A stretch of 64,000 bases of DNA, from assembly GCF_033978795.1 (NCBI RefSeq), contig NW_026906960.1, forward strand, positions 328,501 to 392,500. The letters run 5' to 3'. Positions 1 through 11,040 of this stretch are shown piece after piece (within the stretch, counting starts at the first letter, position 1; the number at the start of each line of letters is the position of its first letter). The position numbers were made by a program, and so were the translations under genes. The stretch comes from Nerophis ophidion (lineage: Eukaryota > Chordata > Actinopteri > Syngnathiformes > Syngnathidae). The notes below the pieces were generated by a model that saw nothing but the letters and a program-made list of their open reading frames with translations, did no database searches and had not been told where the DNA came from.

Positions 1-223
1 TCATACGGAGCCCCTAAAGGGAGATGGATGTTTTGCGAGATCTTGCAATACTTTGGTATGAGAATGTTTTATATTTTGAACGTTATTTTTAACACTGTGA
101 TTACCAGCGGAATTATTCATTACTTATCATGTTAAGCAATGTCAGCTAAGATTTATCTAAGAGCCAGATGCAGTCATCAAAATAGCCACATCTGGCTCTA
201 GAGCCATAGGTTCCCTACCCCTG
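1..223. mobile_element. hAT element, right-terminal fragment
   Basis: This is the right end of the same family as the complete copy at 2890-4043. Both share the AT-rich stretch, the 'gagccag...agccacatctggctctagagccat' palindrome-like region and the terminus ending CCTACCCCTG. The left part lies outside the window. It abuts the minus-strand LINE that begins at about 224. Confidence 0.75.
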
Positions 224-2337
224 CTCTAAATACACAGTACCATCATCCCTCTGAGCAGCAGTTTTGAACATGTCCCAGTCTGTACTCCCAAAGCAGTCCT
301 GAAGCACTAGTTCAGTGTCTTCATTCCAAACTTGAACAGTTTTACTCACTGGGGGGGCTTGCTTGAGACGCTGTCTGTACGCTGGATATAGAAAAGCTGA
401 GATGTGATCAGATAGTCCAAAGTGTGGTCTGGGTACAGCCTTGTAGGCTCCCCTCACGTTGCAGTACACCTGGTCCAGGGTGTTTATCTCCCTCGTAGTA
501 AAGTTCACATATTGATGGTATTTTGGGAGGACACTCTTTAGGTGGTTAAAATCCCCAGCTACCGTGAACGCAGCATCAGGGTGTGGGGTCTCTTGTTTAC
601 TGATGACGTCATGCAGCAGCTTTAGCGCTGTAGTGGAGTCCGCCCGTGGCGGGATGTAAACAAACAGTATAAACACTGCACTGAACTCCCTTGGCAGGTA
701 AAAAGGTCTGCATTTCACCATCAACAACTCAATGTTGTCCGAGCAGTGTCTTTCAACCACCTGTACGTCCGAGCACCAGCTGTTACTCACGTAAACACAG
801 ACCCCGTCGCCTCTCGCCTTTCTTGAAGCCTTTGTCCGGTCTCCACGGTAGACTGAGTGCGTTGTTAGCTGGATAGCAGAGTCTGGGATGCTGTCCGAAA
901 GCCAGGTTTCCGATTCCTGGTTCTCAGCTCATCCAGCTTGTTGTCGAGTGAGCGCACGTTAGCTAGCAGCAGGCTAGGCAGTGGTGGTTGTGTAGCTCTA
1001 GCCCAATGGTTCCCAAACTTTTGCAGGCTGGCGCCCCCTTGGCTCCCCAGTGAATTCCTAGCGCCCACCCCCACAGACACATATGGAAACAAACACCTCT
1101 TTCTTGATATTTGGTATGCTGCAATTTGAAAAGAGAAAAGTTAAACACAAATGTGTATTTCACAAATAAAACCCAATTTAGTAAACCAGTTTATTTTTTA
1201 GCAGTTTTAACTGTTTCAGCAACATAGAATGGTAAATAAACATTCCACCAGTAACCTTCATTGTCTCACACTTAATATTAATGGGATGGATGTGCTTGGT
1301 GCAGGGACATAAGCTTCTCAACATCAGGCTGGAACTCACTAAGAAGAAGTCGTAGATCCCCGCGGTCAGTCATTTTCAGTCGGTTTCTTTGCTTGGAAAG
1401 AAGCAAGGCGACTGCACTGAAACCCCGTTCTACTAAATATGATGTTGGGAAGGCAATAAAGTACATCTTGACCTTGTTCCACAGCACTTGATAGCAGTCA
1501 GAGATTTTTTTTTTGTAACCAAAAATCTTGATATGACTTTTTGAACTTTGGCCTTAGCTCAATGTCATTTTGAATTGAAATCAGTTGTTCCTCTGCCACT
1601 CCAGTTTCTTCACCGTCGACATTTAGGAATGGATTGATCACCCAGTCTGGTATTTCAAGCAATAAAATGTCCTCAAATCTCTCAGACATGTGTCTGTGCA
1701 GTTCATCCAGGTGTGTACAATACACACAATATATTGGTAACAATATATATCAGTGAATGCACCACCCTAACCAGCTCAACACAACACAACACGGCGCGTT
1801 CTGGCGAGTCCCCAATTTCATGTTGACTTGAACTCAAGATGATGTTGACCGCCAGAATGCGGTTTTTATTATAAGATAAAATTCTGAACATTACAAGCTT
1901 GAAATTACAAACCTGAGCTTTTGCTTTTGTAGTCTATGCTGTCGGATCTGACTGGGCCAGAGCGGCGTGTGGTAACCGGACCCTGATGCGTCGTCCACTG
2001 ACTCGTCCTGCTGCACGTGTTGTGTACAAATCGTCAAACCAACGTTCGAACTTCTGACTTCCACTTCGGACTGCCGCCCCCTTCTTCCTCACCGCCCCCC
2101 CAGATCTTTCCACCGCCCACTTTGGGAACCACTGCTCTAGCCTTTAGCCTAGCATGTAGCCCCGCCGTCTTGTTGTGGTTGTTTTGTGGTTAGCTGGCTC
2201 TCGTCGTAGCAGAAAGTTGAAGTCCGTCAGACTAGAAGTGAGCTCGTGGTGAGGTTTTCCGATGTCCAGAAGTGCATCTCTGTTATATCTCACAGTTACG
2301 TGCAAAAACTTTGCATTTAGGATGCAAATTAGTACTA
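224..2337 (-). pseudogene. LINE endonuclease fragment (CR1/L2/Rex1-like), interrupted
   Basis: Minus-strand translation shows an apurinic-endonuclease-type LINE domain. The start (about 1092-930) reads LLLANVRSLDNKLDELR, a phrase typical of the first strand of fish LINE endonucleases. Further on (790-215) are AGDFNHLK, matching the catalytic GDFN motif, and GLSDHISAF, matching the SDH motif. The frame shifts between these blocks and ends in a stop after VYLEQG, so the copy is dead. A hAT element (1004-2134) splits it; the sequence at 2143-2337 is its continuing 5' part. The Tc1-like element at 2338 bounds it. The clade assignment is from phrase recognition only. Confidence 0.7.
1004..2134 (-). 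mobile_element. hAT transposon relic with ZBED5-like C-terminus
   Basis: The termini CAATGGTTCCCAAAC and GTTTGGGAACCACTG-type sequence are inverted repeats, flanked by a perfect 8-bp target duplication CTCTAGCC (996-1003 and 2135-2142), the hAT hallmark. The minus strand carries transposase remnants: a block ending in FKKSYQDFW (about 1743-1510) and one containing FPTSYLVERGFSAV (about 1460-1290), which resembles the C-terminal dimerisation region of hAT/ZBED5-type proteins. The two blocks are in different frames and the N-terminus is missing, so this copy cannot be autonomous. Confidence 0.85.
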
Positions 2338-2889
2338 CAAACCCCGTTTCCATATGAGTTGGGAAATTGTGTTAGATGTAAATATAAACGGAATACAATG
2401 ATTTGCAAATCCTTTTCAACCCATATTCAGTTGAATATGCTACAAAGACAACATATTTGATGTTCAAACTGATAAACTTTTTTTTTTTTTTGCAAATAAT
2501 CATTACCTTTAGAATTTGATGCCAGCAACACATGACAAAGAAGTTGGGAAAGGTGGCAATGAATACGGATTAAGTTGAGGAATGCTCATCAAACACTTAT
2601 TTGGAACATCCCACAGGTGTGCAGGCTCATTGGGAACAGGTGGGTGCCATGATTGGGTATAAAAGCAGCTTCCGTGAAATGTTAAGTAATTCACAAACAA
2701 GGATTGGTAGAGTGTCATCATTTTGTAAGCAAATTGTCGAACAGTTTTAGAACAACATTTCTCAACAAGCTATTGCAGGGAATTTAGGGTTTTACCATCT
2801 ACGGTCCGTATAATCATCAAAGGGTTCAGAGAATCTGGGGAAATCACTGCACATAAGCGATGATATTACGGACCTTTGATCCCTTAGGC

Positions 2890-4043
2890 CAGGGGTCGGG
2901 AACCTTTTTAGCTGAGAGCCATACAAGCCAAATATTTTAAAAAGTATTTCCATAAGAGCCATATAATATTTTTTTTAAGACTGAATACTGAATATTCTAT
3001 CTTATTTCAATTATTGTGCAGAAATATTGGGAAATACATATCATAGCAACATAATGCCTTTATTTCACAGAAACGAGCAATTTGTATAATTTTTAAAGTA
3101 CGATATAGAGACCACACAAAACCACTTCATTAGGTCACAATTACTAAAACTAAAAGACATTGTAGAATTGAATAGTCTATTAATGATGTTCAAAGCGAGA
3201 AATACAATTCTTCCAAAGGACGTACAAAAGTTGTGTGTTCACATCTGAAGATGAGAACCACAGAAGGCCGTATGACTTTAAACATCCAAGAGTGCCAACA
3301 AATTTGAAACAAATGTGCTTGTCTGTTGTTGCTGTGAAAGCATGATATTCTCTAAACAAAGACTTAAAAAGCTGTGAGAATACCTTTGTTTTTAAAAAGT
3401 TATAAAAAGAGAAAACTGGAATTATATCAAACTGAATTTTGATTTGATTGGACGTGTCATTGTGAAAATACTTAAAGGAAAATTGAAAAGTATGTTGGAG
3501 TTCGGGTGTTGTTGGAGGGAACAGTTATAAAGTCATAGAAAATAATTGGTGTTAAAAAGGGGGCAGATAAATATAAGACTATTATTCTTCCATCTGCTCC
3601 TTTCTGATCATGGAAATGTATAAGAAACAAAAAAAACAATGAAAGTGTCAATTGTACGTGGCTTGTATATATGCATTCTAATGAAAGGAATAACAATAAA
3701 TGATGATGATGCATTCATTTTTTGGTAAGTCCAACATTTTTTGAGTATAATAAGTCTCTTATTCTTTTTAATAACATTGTTATTCTGAAGCTAACCAGCA
3801 ATAAATAAAATACTTCTTACCATTAATGCGACTTCTTGAACAGGTGCGGTAGAAACCGGATGGATGGATTAAAATGCATGAAAATCTTTTATATTTTGAA
3901 CGTTATTTTTGACACTATGATTACCGGCAGAATTATTCATTACTTACCGTGTTTAGCAATGTCAGCTAAGATTTATCTGAGAGCCAGGTGCAGTCATCAA
4001 AAGAGCCACATCTGGCTCTAGAGCCATAGGTTCCCTACCCCTG
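2890..4043. mobile_element. Complete non-autonomous hAT element
   Basis: Starts CAGGGGTCGGGAACC and ends GGTTCCCTACCCCTG, with an exact 8-bp target duplication CCTTAGGC at 2882-2889 and 4044-4051. It is inserted in the Tc1-like element. It contains no transposase of its own; its middle holds a LINE 3' fragment (about 3105-3712). Confidence 0.9.
3105..3712 (+). mobile_element. LINE 3'-end fragment nested in a hAT
   Basis: The first about 130 bases translate as a LINE C-terminal segment (LKLKDIVELNSLLMMFKARN), followed by stops, a 3' untranslated-like region with AATAA motifs and a short (GAT)n tail at about 3700-3712. A 5'-truncated copy with a simple-repeat tail is typical of LINE insertion. 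Boundaries are approximate. Confidence 0.55.
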
Positions 4044-4053
4044 CCTTAGGCGG

Positions 4054-5695
4054 TACTGCATCAAAAACTGACATCAGTGTGTAAAGGATATCACCACAGG
4101 GGCTCAGGAACACTTCATAAAACCACAGTCAGTAACTACAGTTGGTCGCTACATCTGTAAGTGCAAGTTAAAACTCTACTATGCAAAGCCAAACCCATTT
4201 ACCAACAACACCCTGAAACACCACCGGCTTGGCTGGGCCCGAGCTCATCTAAGATGGACTGATGCAAAGTGGAAAAGTGTTCTGTGGTCTGACGAGTCAT
4301 CATTTCAAATTATATTTGGAAACTGTGGATGTGGTGTACTCCGGAACAAAAAGGAAAATAACCATCCGGATTGTTATAGGCGCAAAGTTGAAAAGCCAGC
4401 ATGTGTGATGGTATGGGGGTGTATTAGTGCCCAAGGCATGGGTAACTTACACATCTGTGATGGTATGGGGGTGTATTAGTGCCCAAGGCATGGGTAACTT
4501 ACACATCTGTGATGGTATGGGGGTGTATTAGTGCCCAAGGCATGGGTAACTTACACATGTGTGATGGTATGGGGGTGCATTAGTGCCCAAGGCATGGGTA
4601 ACTTACACATGTGTGATGGTATGGGGGTGTATTAGTGCCCAAGACATGGGTAACTTACACATGTGTGATGGTATGGGGGTGTATTAGTGCCCAAGGCATG
4701 GGTAACTTACACATGTGTGATGGTATGGGGGTGTATTAGTGCCCAAGGCATGGGTAACTTACACATGTGTGATGGTATGGGGGTGTATTAGTGCCCAAGG
4801 CATGGGTAACTTACACATGTGTGATGGTATGGGGGTGTATTAGTGCCCAAGGCATGGGTAACTTACACATGTGTGATGGTATGGGGGTGTATTAGTGCCC
4901 AAGGCATGGGTAACTTACACATGTGTGATGGTATGGGGGTGTATTAGTGCCCAAGGCATGGGTAACTTACACATCTGTGATGGTATGGGGGTGTATTAGT
5001 GCCCAAGGCATGGGTAACTTACACATGTGTGATGGTATGGGGGTGAATTAGTGCCCAATGCATGGGTAACTTACACATCTGTGATGGTATGGGGGTGTAT
5101 TAGTGCCCAAGGCATGGGTAACTTACACATGTGTGATGGTATGGGGGTGTATTAGTGCCCAAGACATGGGTAACTTACACATGTGTGATGGTATGGGGGT
5201 GTATTAGTGCCCAAGGCATGGGTAACTTACACATCTGTGATGGTATGGGGGTGTATTAGTGCCCAAGGCATGGGTAACTTACACATGTGTGATGGTATGG
5301 GGGTGTATTAGTGCCCAAGACATGGGTAACTTACACATGTGTGATGGTATGGGGGTGTATTAGTGCCCAAGGCATGGGTAACTTACACATTTGTGATGGT
5401 ATGGGGGTGTATTAGTGCCCAAGGCATGGGTAACTTACACATCTGTGAAGGCACCATTAATGCTGAATGGTCCATACAGGTTTTGGAGCATCATATGTTG
5501 TCATCCAAGCAACGTTATCATAGATGCCCCTGCTTATTTCAGCCAAACAATGCCAAGCCACGTGTTACAACAGCGTGGCTTTGTAGTGAAATAGTGCATG
5601 TACTAGACTGGCCTGCCTGCAGTCCAGACATGTCTCCCATGGAAAATGTGTGGCGCATTATGAAGTGTAAAATACGACAACAAGACCCCGGACTG
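4054..5695 (+). pseudogene. Tc1-like transposase, broken
   Basis: The plus strand encodes a DDE-type transposase. WSDESSF (about 4290) carries the first catalytic Asp. After the repeat block come FQPNNAKP (about 5540), matching the usual FQQDNAKP motif but with Asn where the second catalytic Asp belongs, and DWPACSPDMSPMENVW (about 5610), carrying the final acidic residue. Twenty 52-bp units replace a single stretch of coding sequence; 52 is not a multiple of three, so the frame is destroyed. A SINE truncates the C-terminus. The N-terminal helix-turn-helix region is split by the hAT at 2890-4043. The protein is certainly non-functional. Confidence 0.85.
4405..5444 (+). repeat. 52-bp minisatellite, 20 copies, inside a transposase gene
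   Basis: Twenty head-to-tail units of exactly 52 bp (unit starts 4405, 4457, 4509 ... 5393), nearly identical, with single-base variants such as ACACATCTG or ACACATGTG and GGCATGGG or GACATGGG. Each unit is a piece of transposase coding DNA (frame reading VMVWGCISAQGMGNLHI). The flanks carry the imperfect short repeat ATGTGTGATGG / ATCTGTGAAGG, 52 bp apart in the inferred single-copy ancestor. Confidence 0.95.
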
Positions 5696-6030
5696 GGCTT
5701 CACGGTGGCAGAAGGGTTAGTGTGTCTGCCTCACAATACGGAGGTCCTGTAGTCTTGGGTTTGCATGTTCTCCCCGTGAATGCGTGGGTTCCCTCCGGGT
5801 ACTCCGGCTTCCTCCCACTTCCAAAGACATGCACCTGGGGATAGGTTGATTGGCAACACTAAATGGTCCCTAGTGTGTGAATGTGAGTGTGAATGTTGTC
5901 TGTCTATCTGTGTTGGCCCTGTGATGAGATGGAGACTTGTCCGGGGTGTACCCCGCCTTCCGCCCGATTGTGGCTGAGATGGATGCCAGCGACCCCAAAA
6001 GGGAATAAGCGTTGGAAAATGGATGGATGG
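5696..6030 (+). mobile_element. tRNA-headed SINE with (ATGG)n tail
   Basis: Starts GGCTTCACGGTGGCAG and ends in the (ATGG) tail. It is flanked by a 14-bp target duplication with one mismatch (AAGACCCCGGACTG 5682-5695; AAGACACCGGACTG 6031-6044). The head has an A-box-like GTGGCAGAAGGGTTAG, but the B-box region (GTTCAAATCC in other copies) is deleted. It carries one copy of the 37-bp module that is tandemly repeated in the copies at 24936 and 63360. Confidence 0.9.
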
Positions 6031-6393
6031 AAGACACCGGACTGTTGAAGGTCTGAAGCTCTACATAAAACTAGAATGGGAAAGAATTCCACTTTCAAAG
6101 CTTCAACAATTAGTTTCCTCAGTTCCCAAACGTTTATTGAGTGTTGTTAAAAGAAAAGGTGATGTAACACAGTGGTGAACATGCCCTTTCCCAACTACTT
6201 AGGCACGCGTTGCAGCCATTAAATTGTAATTATTATTTGCAACAAAAAAAAAAGTTTATGAGTTTGAACATCAAATATTTTGTCTTTGTAGTGCATTCAA
6301 CTGAAAATGGGTTGAAAAGGATTTGCAAATCATTGTATTCCGTTTATATTTACATCTCACACAATTTCCCAACTCATATGGAAACGGGGTTTG

Positions 6394-6699
6394 CATAATA
6401 AATAAAAAACGTAAATGTTGTCAGGAGGACGACGCAAAGACGTCAGTCACGGGCGGCGCCATCTTGAAAAAAAGTCATTGTTGATATAATATGCCTTATT
6501 TTTTTGTGAAGTTCAGTGATTATTGACTAGATTATTACTTTGGGAAGGTGAGAGAAGAAGAGTTGTGGTCTTGTGAGAATTGTCTGCATTCACACACAAT
6601 TCCTTGAACAATTGCCTCATCTACTCATTATTATTATTATTAAATGTAGCTTACCATATTGCTGAAAGTTTTAACTTCCCCTTGGGGATTAATAAAGTA
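6394..6699 (+). promoter_or_regulatory. Possible promoter and untranslated exon upstream of zinc-finger gene 1
   Basis: Just outside the Tc1-like element is a GC-rich patch with a CRE-like GACGTCAG (6439-6446) and a YY1-type motif GCCATCTTG (6458-6466). About 95 bases later comes TTTGGGAAGGTGAGAG (near 6540), a plausible splice donor. No coding start like that of gene 2 exon 1 is visible, so this is only a candidate first exon for the gene at 8258. Confidence 0.3.
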
Positions 6700-7576
6700 C
6701 CGTATTTCCTTTAATTGCCGCCGGGGCGCTAATTAATGTAAAACCTCTTCTCACTCCGGCGCTTACCAAAGGCATGCGGTGTATTTAGGCCTGCGCTTAA
6801 AAAATTGAGTGTGATGTAAGGATACATCATGAAAAGCACATTTAATAAAAAAAAGTTATTATGGTCTTACCTTTACTTATAAATGATGTCTATGCGCAGC
6901 TCCTTCTGATAAAAAGCATCGATAACTTGTTTATAGAAGTCCTCCTTATCTTTCTTCAGTTTTAAAAGTCTCTCTGTCTTGATGGAGATCTTCCATTATT
7001 ACCTCCTGCTTCGATTGAAAGTCCAGTTTAGAAAACTGTTTTATTTTAGATATGTAATCCTCCATGTTAAAAGTGCAAGCGAGAGGAAAAAATAAACTCT
7101 TGCTGCTTGTTGTCACTTCTTCTGCAGCCGAGTAGTCGCAAGAAGGATCACTAGCGCCCTCTACCACCAGGAGGCGGGAGTCATTTAATGACTCATATTT
7201 GACACACGCAGCTACGGTATATTAATAAAACATAGCTGCTTACTGTTCTTTTTAGCATATTCAATAGCTTGGACCTTAAATCCTGCTGAATAGCTCTTAA
7301 TCTTCTTCCCTTCATGCGATTTCAAATTATTGAAATCAGCCTCCTCCATTTTGAAAATGATGACAGGTGAAGTGTCACTCGTGACGTGACGAGTTTGACC
7401 CGGCGGGAATTGTAGGCATATGCTAATTATTTGGCGAAACGAGTTTGACTCGGCGTTAATCATGAGCCGGCGGTAATGCTAAGCACGCGCTAATTAGTTT
7501 GCGAAACGTTTTTGACCCGGCAGTAATTCTAGGCAGGTGCATACTATATACCCGGCGGCAATTCAAGGAAATACGG
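6700..7576 (-). mobile_element. pogo/Tigger-like DNA element, internally rearranged
   Basis: Inverted termini CCGTATTTCCTTTAATTGCC and GGCAATTCAAGGAAATACGG; TA flanks the left end, with the right TA mutated to TC. A sister copy at 24829-25679 has TA on both sides. On the minus strand is a short exon, MEEADFNNLKSHEGKK then YSAGFKVQAIEYAKK (about 7350-7240), resembling the start of CENP-B/pogo helix-turn-helix domains, ending at a GTAAGC donor. A second minus segment (MEDYISKIKQFSKLDFQSKQ, about 7064-6946) belongs to another reading block. No catalytic domain is present. Confidence 0.7.
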
Positions 7577-8257
7577 TCTGTCTGATTCTGATTCTGATTG
7601 AATGTGTGGACTGCAAGAATGATGCCTTCTCAGTTCTCACTCTAACGCAATTTGAGTGTCTAGAAATGCACTAAATTAATATAATCCATTATTACTAATA
7701 TTAATAAGGTAAACAAGTTATCTTTTGAAGGTGTAGTCAGTAATCTGATTACTTCTTCCCAGTTTAACTGTGGTGACACTATCTAAATGAAAGTAAAACA
7801 GATGTCATCTTTCTTGGCCAAGATGTTGACTGTGCTCATGCTTCTTTTATAACAGACATGTCTCTAAAGATGAATAGGAAAATGACTAATTATTGTCCAC
7901 CAGCAGGGGGAGCTCATCACTAGTACTACTGTGTGGAAGCTGGCATGTGGTACATTATTTCCTGTGTGTGTATGACTTATTCAGAGGGAGAACAGCACAC
8001 TTTCATGTATGGCGTCTACCATTAAGGATTGCAGGAATGACTTTTAGACTGTTTTTATATGAATAAGGTGGATTGGATGTTGGCCTGGGAAGGCATTCCC
8101 CTGAAAGTCTTCTTCATGTGTCAGCTGGAAGTACCCTGACTGCTGTGAGGGGAAACTGATGAGATTGTGAAATCATTTCTTGGTGTAGGACAATGTCTCA
8201 TGTGACTGAGCAAAGCTGGACTTTTCTGAAGAATGTTTGTTTTCTCCTGTCCCGCAG
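7577..8257 (+). other. Presumed intron of zinc-finger gene 1
   Basis: No transposon termini and no convincing ORF are seen. The stretch ends in TTTGTTTTCTCCTGTCCCGCAG, a pyrimidine-rich tract with acceptor AG at 8256-8257. The preceding coding exon (expected to resemble 24111-24225) is not found upstream in the window. Confidence 0.5.
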
Positions 8258-9945
8258 ACCTCAATAAAGAACATCTTCCTCATGAGCAGGAAGAAGAGCC
8301 ACAGCCCCACCACATTAAAGAGGAAAAAGAGGTACCACATTCCCAACACATTAAAGAGGGAGGAGAGGAGCCACAGCCCCCCCACAATAAAGCGAAACAT
8401 GAGATGCCACGGACCCATAATGTTAAACTGACCCTTCACATTAAAGGGCAAGCGGAGGACCCACTGATCTTACACATCAAAAAGGAAGAGGAGGATCCAC
8501 TGACCCCTCACTTTAAGGAGCAAGAGAACCTGCTGACCCCTCACATTAAAAAGGACGAGGAGGACCCACTGACCCCCTGCTTTAAAGAGGAAGAGGAGGA
8601 CCAAGAGCCGCCGCACATTAGAGAGGAAGAGGAGGAAGAGGGCATCAGTCAGCCTAAATGGTTGGAGGAGTTCCCAGTGACTGGTGTCCCTGTGAAGAGT
8701 GAAGATGATGAGGTGAAAGGTGAAAGTGAGGAGAGGGGAGGGGGGGAGCCTCCAAGCAGCAGCTCAACACAACACATGACAACAGAAGCTGATGGAGACC
8801 ACTGTGGAGGATCACAAGCAGACAAGCTCTTAGCTCCACTATCAGATAGTGAGGACACAACGTCACACTCTCCTGACACTGATGATGAAGACTCTAAAGA
8901 TGATAAGACATGTCACACTGACAACACTCACTTCACATCTTCTCACTCTCACAAAACTTTTAAATACCATTGTCGTCTGAAAGTACACATGAAAACACAC
9001 ACTGGAGAAAAACCTTTTTCTTGTTCACTCTGTAGTAAAGGTTTTACACAACGTCAGAATTTGAAGGTACACATGAGAACACACACTGGTGAAAAACCTT
9101 TTTCCCGTTCAACATGTGGTAAAAGTTTTACACGAAGTCAGAGTTTTAAAGAACACATGAGTACACACACTGGTGAAAAACCTTTTTCCTGTTCAACCTG
9201 TGGTAAAGGTTTTGCACACAGTAACAAATTGAAAAGACACATGAAAATACACACTGGTGAAAACCCTTTTTCCTGTTCAACCTGTGGTAAAGATTTTACA
9301 CAAAGTCAGAGTTTGAAAAGACACATGAGAATACACACTGGTGAAAAACCTTTTTCCTGTTCAACCTGTGGTAAAAGTTTTACAGTAAGTCAGAGTTTGA
9401 AAAGACACATGAGAATACACACTGGTGAAAAACATTTTTCCTGTTCAACCTGTGGTAAAGGTTTTGCACACAGTAACCAATTGAAAAGACACATGAGAAC
9501 ACACACTGGTGAAAACCCTTTTTCCTGTTCAACCTGTGGTAAAGGTTTTACAGAAAGTCAGAGTTTGAAAGTACACATGAGAACACACACTGGTGAAAAA
9601 CCTTTTTCCTGTTCAACCTGTGGTAAAGGTTTTAGACACAGTCAGAGTTTGAAAGTACACATGAGAACACACACTGGTGAAAAACCTTTCTCCTGTTCAA
9701 TCTGTGGTAAATGCTTTGCACAAAGTCAACATTTGAAAAGACACAACAGATCACACAGTGGTGAAAAATCACATTCCTGTTCAATCTGCAACAGAAGCTT
9801 TAGTGAGCGATCGACCCTTGTAGCACACATGAGAAGACACCCAGGAGAGAAAGTGTTGAGTTGCAGTGTGTGTGGTGAAAGATTGTCTTCTAAGTACCAG
9901 TGTAAGAAACACAAGTGTGCTGGTGAGAACAGCAGCAGCAAATGA
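8258..9945 (+). CDS. C2H2 zinc-finger protein 1, terminal coding exon
   Basis: This exon encodes about 560 residues of a probable sequence-specific nuclear DNA-binding protein. The acceptor CGCAG leaves a phase-1 join, so a G from the missing first exon plus AC makes the Asp of DLNKEHLPHEQ. An in-frame ATG at 8233 lies in the acceptor tract and is probably not the true start. Residues about 15-135 are acidic repeats of the PHIKEEE type; a linker VPVKSEDDE and a Ser/Thr/Asp-rich region follow. From about 8950 come a degenerate finger lacking its cysteines, then eleven fingers with mostly TGEKPFS linkers. Finger 2 (SRSTCGKSF) has lost its first Cys. Fingers 3-5 and 6-8 are a 252-bp block duplication. 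The last finger ends C2HC-like (KKHKC). A poly(A) signal lies just downstream. The target and the individual gene name cannot be given. Confidence 0.9.
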
Positions 9946-9960
9946 AACTGCAGGATTTGA

Positions 9961-9966
9961 AATAAA
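9961..9966 (+). terminator. Poly(A) signal AATAAA of zinc-finger gene 1
   Basis: A canonical AATAAA lies 16 bases after the TGA stop codon (9943-9945). It is very close to the stop, so the 3' untranslated region may be short or a later signal may be used. Confidence 0.5.
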
Positions 9967-11040
9967 CTGTCCAGACTTTCATTTTGACTTTCTAACAACA
10001 TCAGCACATATAACATGTGTGACATTGTTGTTTGTCTAACAATCTGGTTAATATGCTTCTGCATTTATAGATTTGATAATATGAAATATTGAAGTGTGAC
10101 ATATTTGTATTTGTAATTGTTAATAATCCCATAGATTATCACCTTTATATGATATACATATGTACTGGTTCACATCTGAAACAACTTCTGGACCACTTCA
10201 GGAAGCATATTGTTATTTACTTTATACATCATTTAAACAGTTGTCTTTTATACAATTTTAAAATGTGTGACTTTATGAATCATTTGTTGGGTCTCTGTAA
10301 TCCATGTTATTAATAATCTTTATTACTCTCTTTTGTAATAAGATGATTGTGTTGTGATTATTTTATATGTATGTCCCCAGACCTTTATGCTATATAAAAC
10401 GGAGAGAAAATGGCTGAATTGTCTGAGGAAAGATTTTTTTTTTTTTCTACAAACTGACTCTCGTGGAGAAAACAAAAATTCCCATTATTGGGTTTCGAAC
10501 ATTTTTAATATATGTATTCTTTTTAAACATCCCCAAAACTATACCAGTATCAATCAAAGTTCAGAGTGTCAGTAAAAAGCCAATATTGTACATCATCCCA
10601 CAGATATTTACTTTGCATTCTGTTGGAGCCAAATTTCTTTATTTGTTTATTTAGTTTTTATTTAGTTTTCTGTAATTGATTGCTGGCCTCAGTTGATGCT
10701 GAATTTACTTTTCGGCAGATTGCTCCGCCCACTTCCTCTTGAGAACCAGGAGATGTTGACAGGGATGGGACCGTTGCTATGGTGCGGTTGCTATGGTAAC
10801 GTCATTTAATTGGGTTCAGGTGGGAACACTGGAGGGGCGACTGCATGGAGGACACAAACTGTTTACAAGCTTGCTGTGTGTGGTCAGGTCTCACTGCTGT
10901 GACAATGTTGCATCCAAGTCAAGGTCAGCATACTTTATGTTCTACAGCCTACATGTCATTTCAGTTTGATAGCCAAAAATAAACTGATTGTCATATCCAA
11001 ACATATTTCCACAGTACTGGACATTGAATCATTTGCACGC
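9967..11040 (+). other. 3' flank of zinc-finger gene 1, with an X-box-like motif
   Basis: AT-rich DNA without convincing genes. A segment near 10163-10290 recurs, diverged, at 12522-12645. GC-box-like CTCCGCCCAC (about 10725) and a perfect palindromic X-box-type GTTGCTATGGTAAC (10787-10800), preceded by an imperfect copy (about 10773-10786), form a small regulatory-looking patch. No gene start is recognised after it. Confidence 0.4.
10787..10800. promoter_or_regulatory. RFX-type X-box candidate
   Basis: GTTGCTATGGTAAC fits the imperfect-palindrome consensus bound by RFX factors. An adjacent upstream half-degenerate copy (GTTGCTATGGTGCG) makes a tandem pair. Function is inferred from the motif alone. 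Confidence 0.4.

Larger units (their letters stand above)
2338..6393 (+). mobile_element. Tc1/mariner-like transposon with long inverted repeats, heavily interrupted
   Basis: The ends read CAAACCCCGTTTCCATATG and its reverse complement; the inverted repeat extends about 100 bp and more on each side. TA precedes the left end; the right flank reads CA, probably a mutated TA. Nested inside are a hAT (2890-4043), a 52-bp minisatellite (4405-5444) and a SINE (5696-6030). Without these the element would be about 1.5 kb, normal for Tc1-like elements. Confidence 0.85.
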
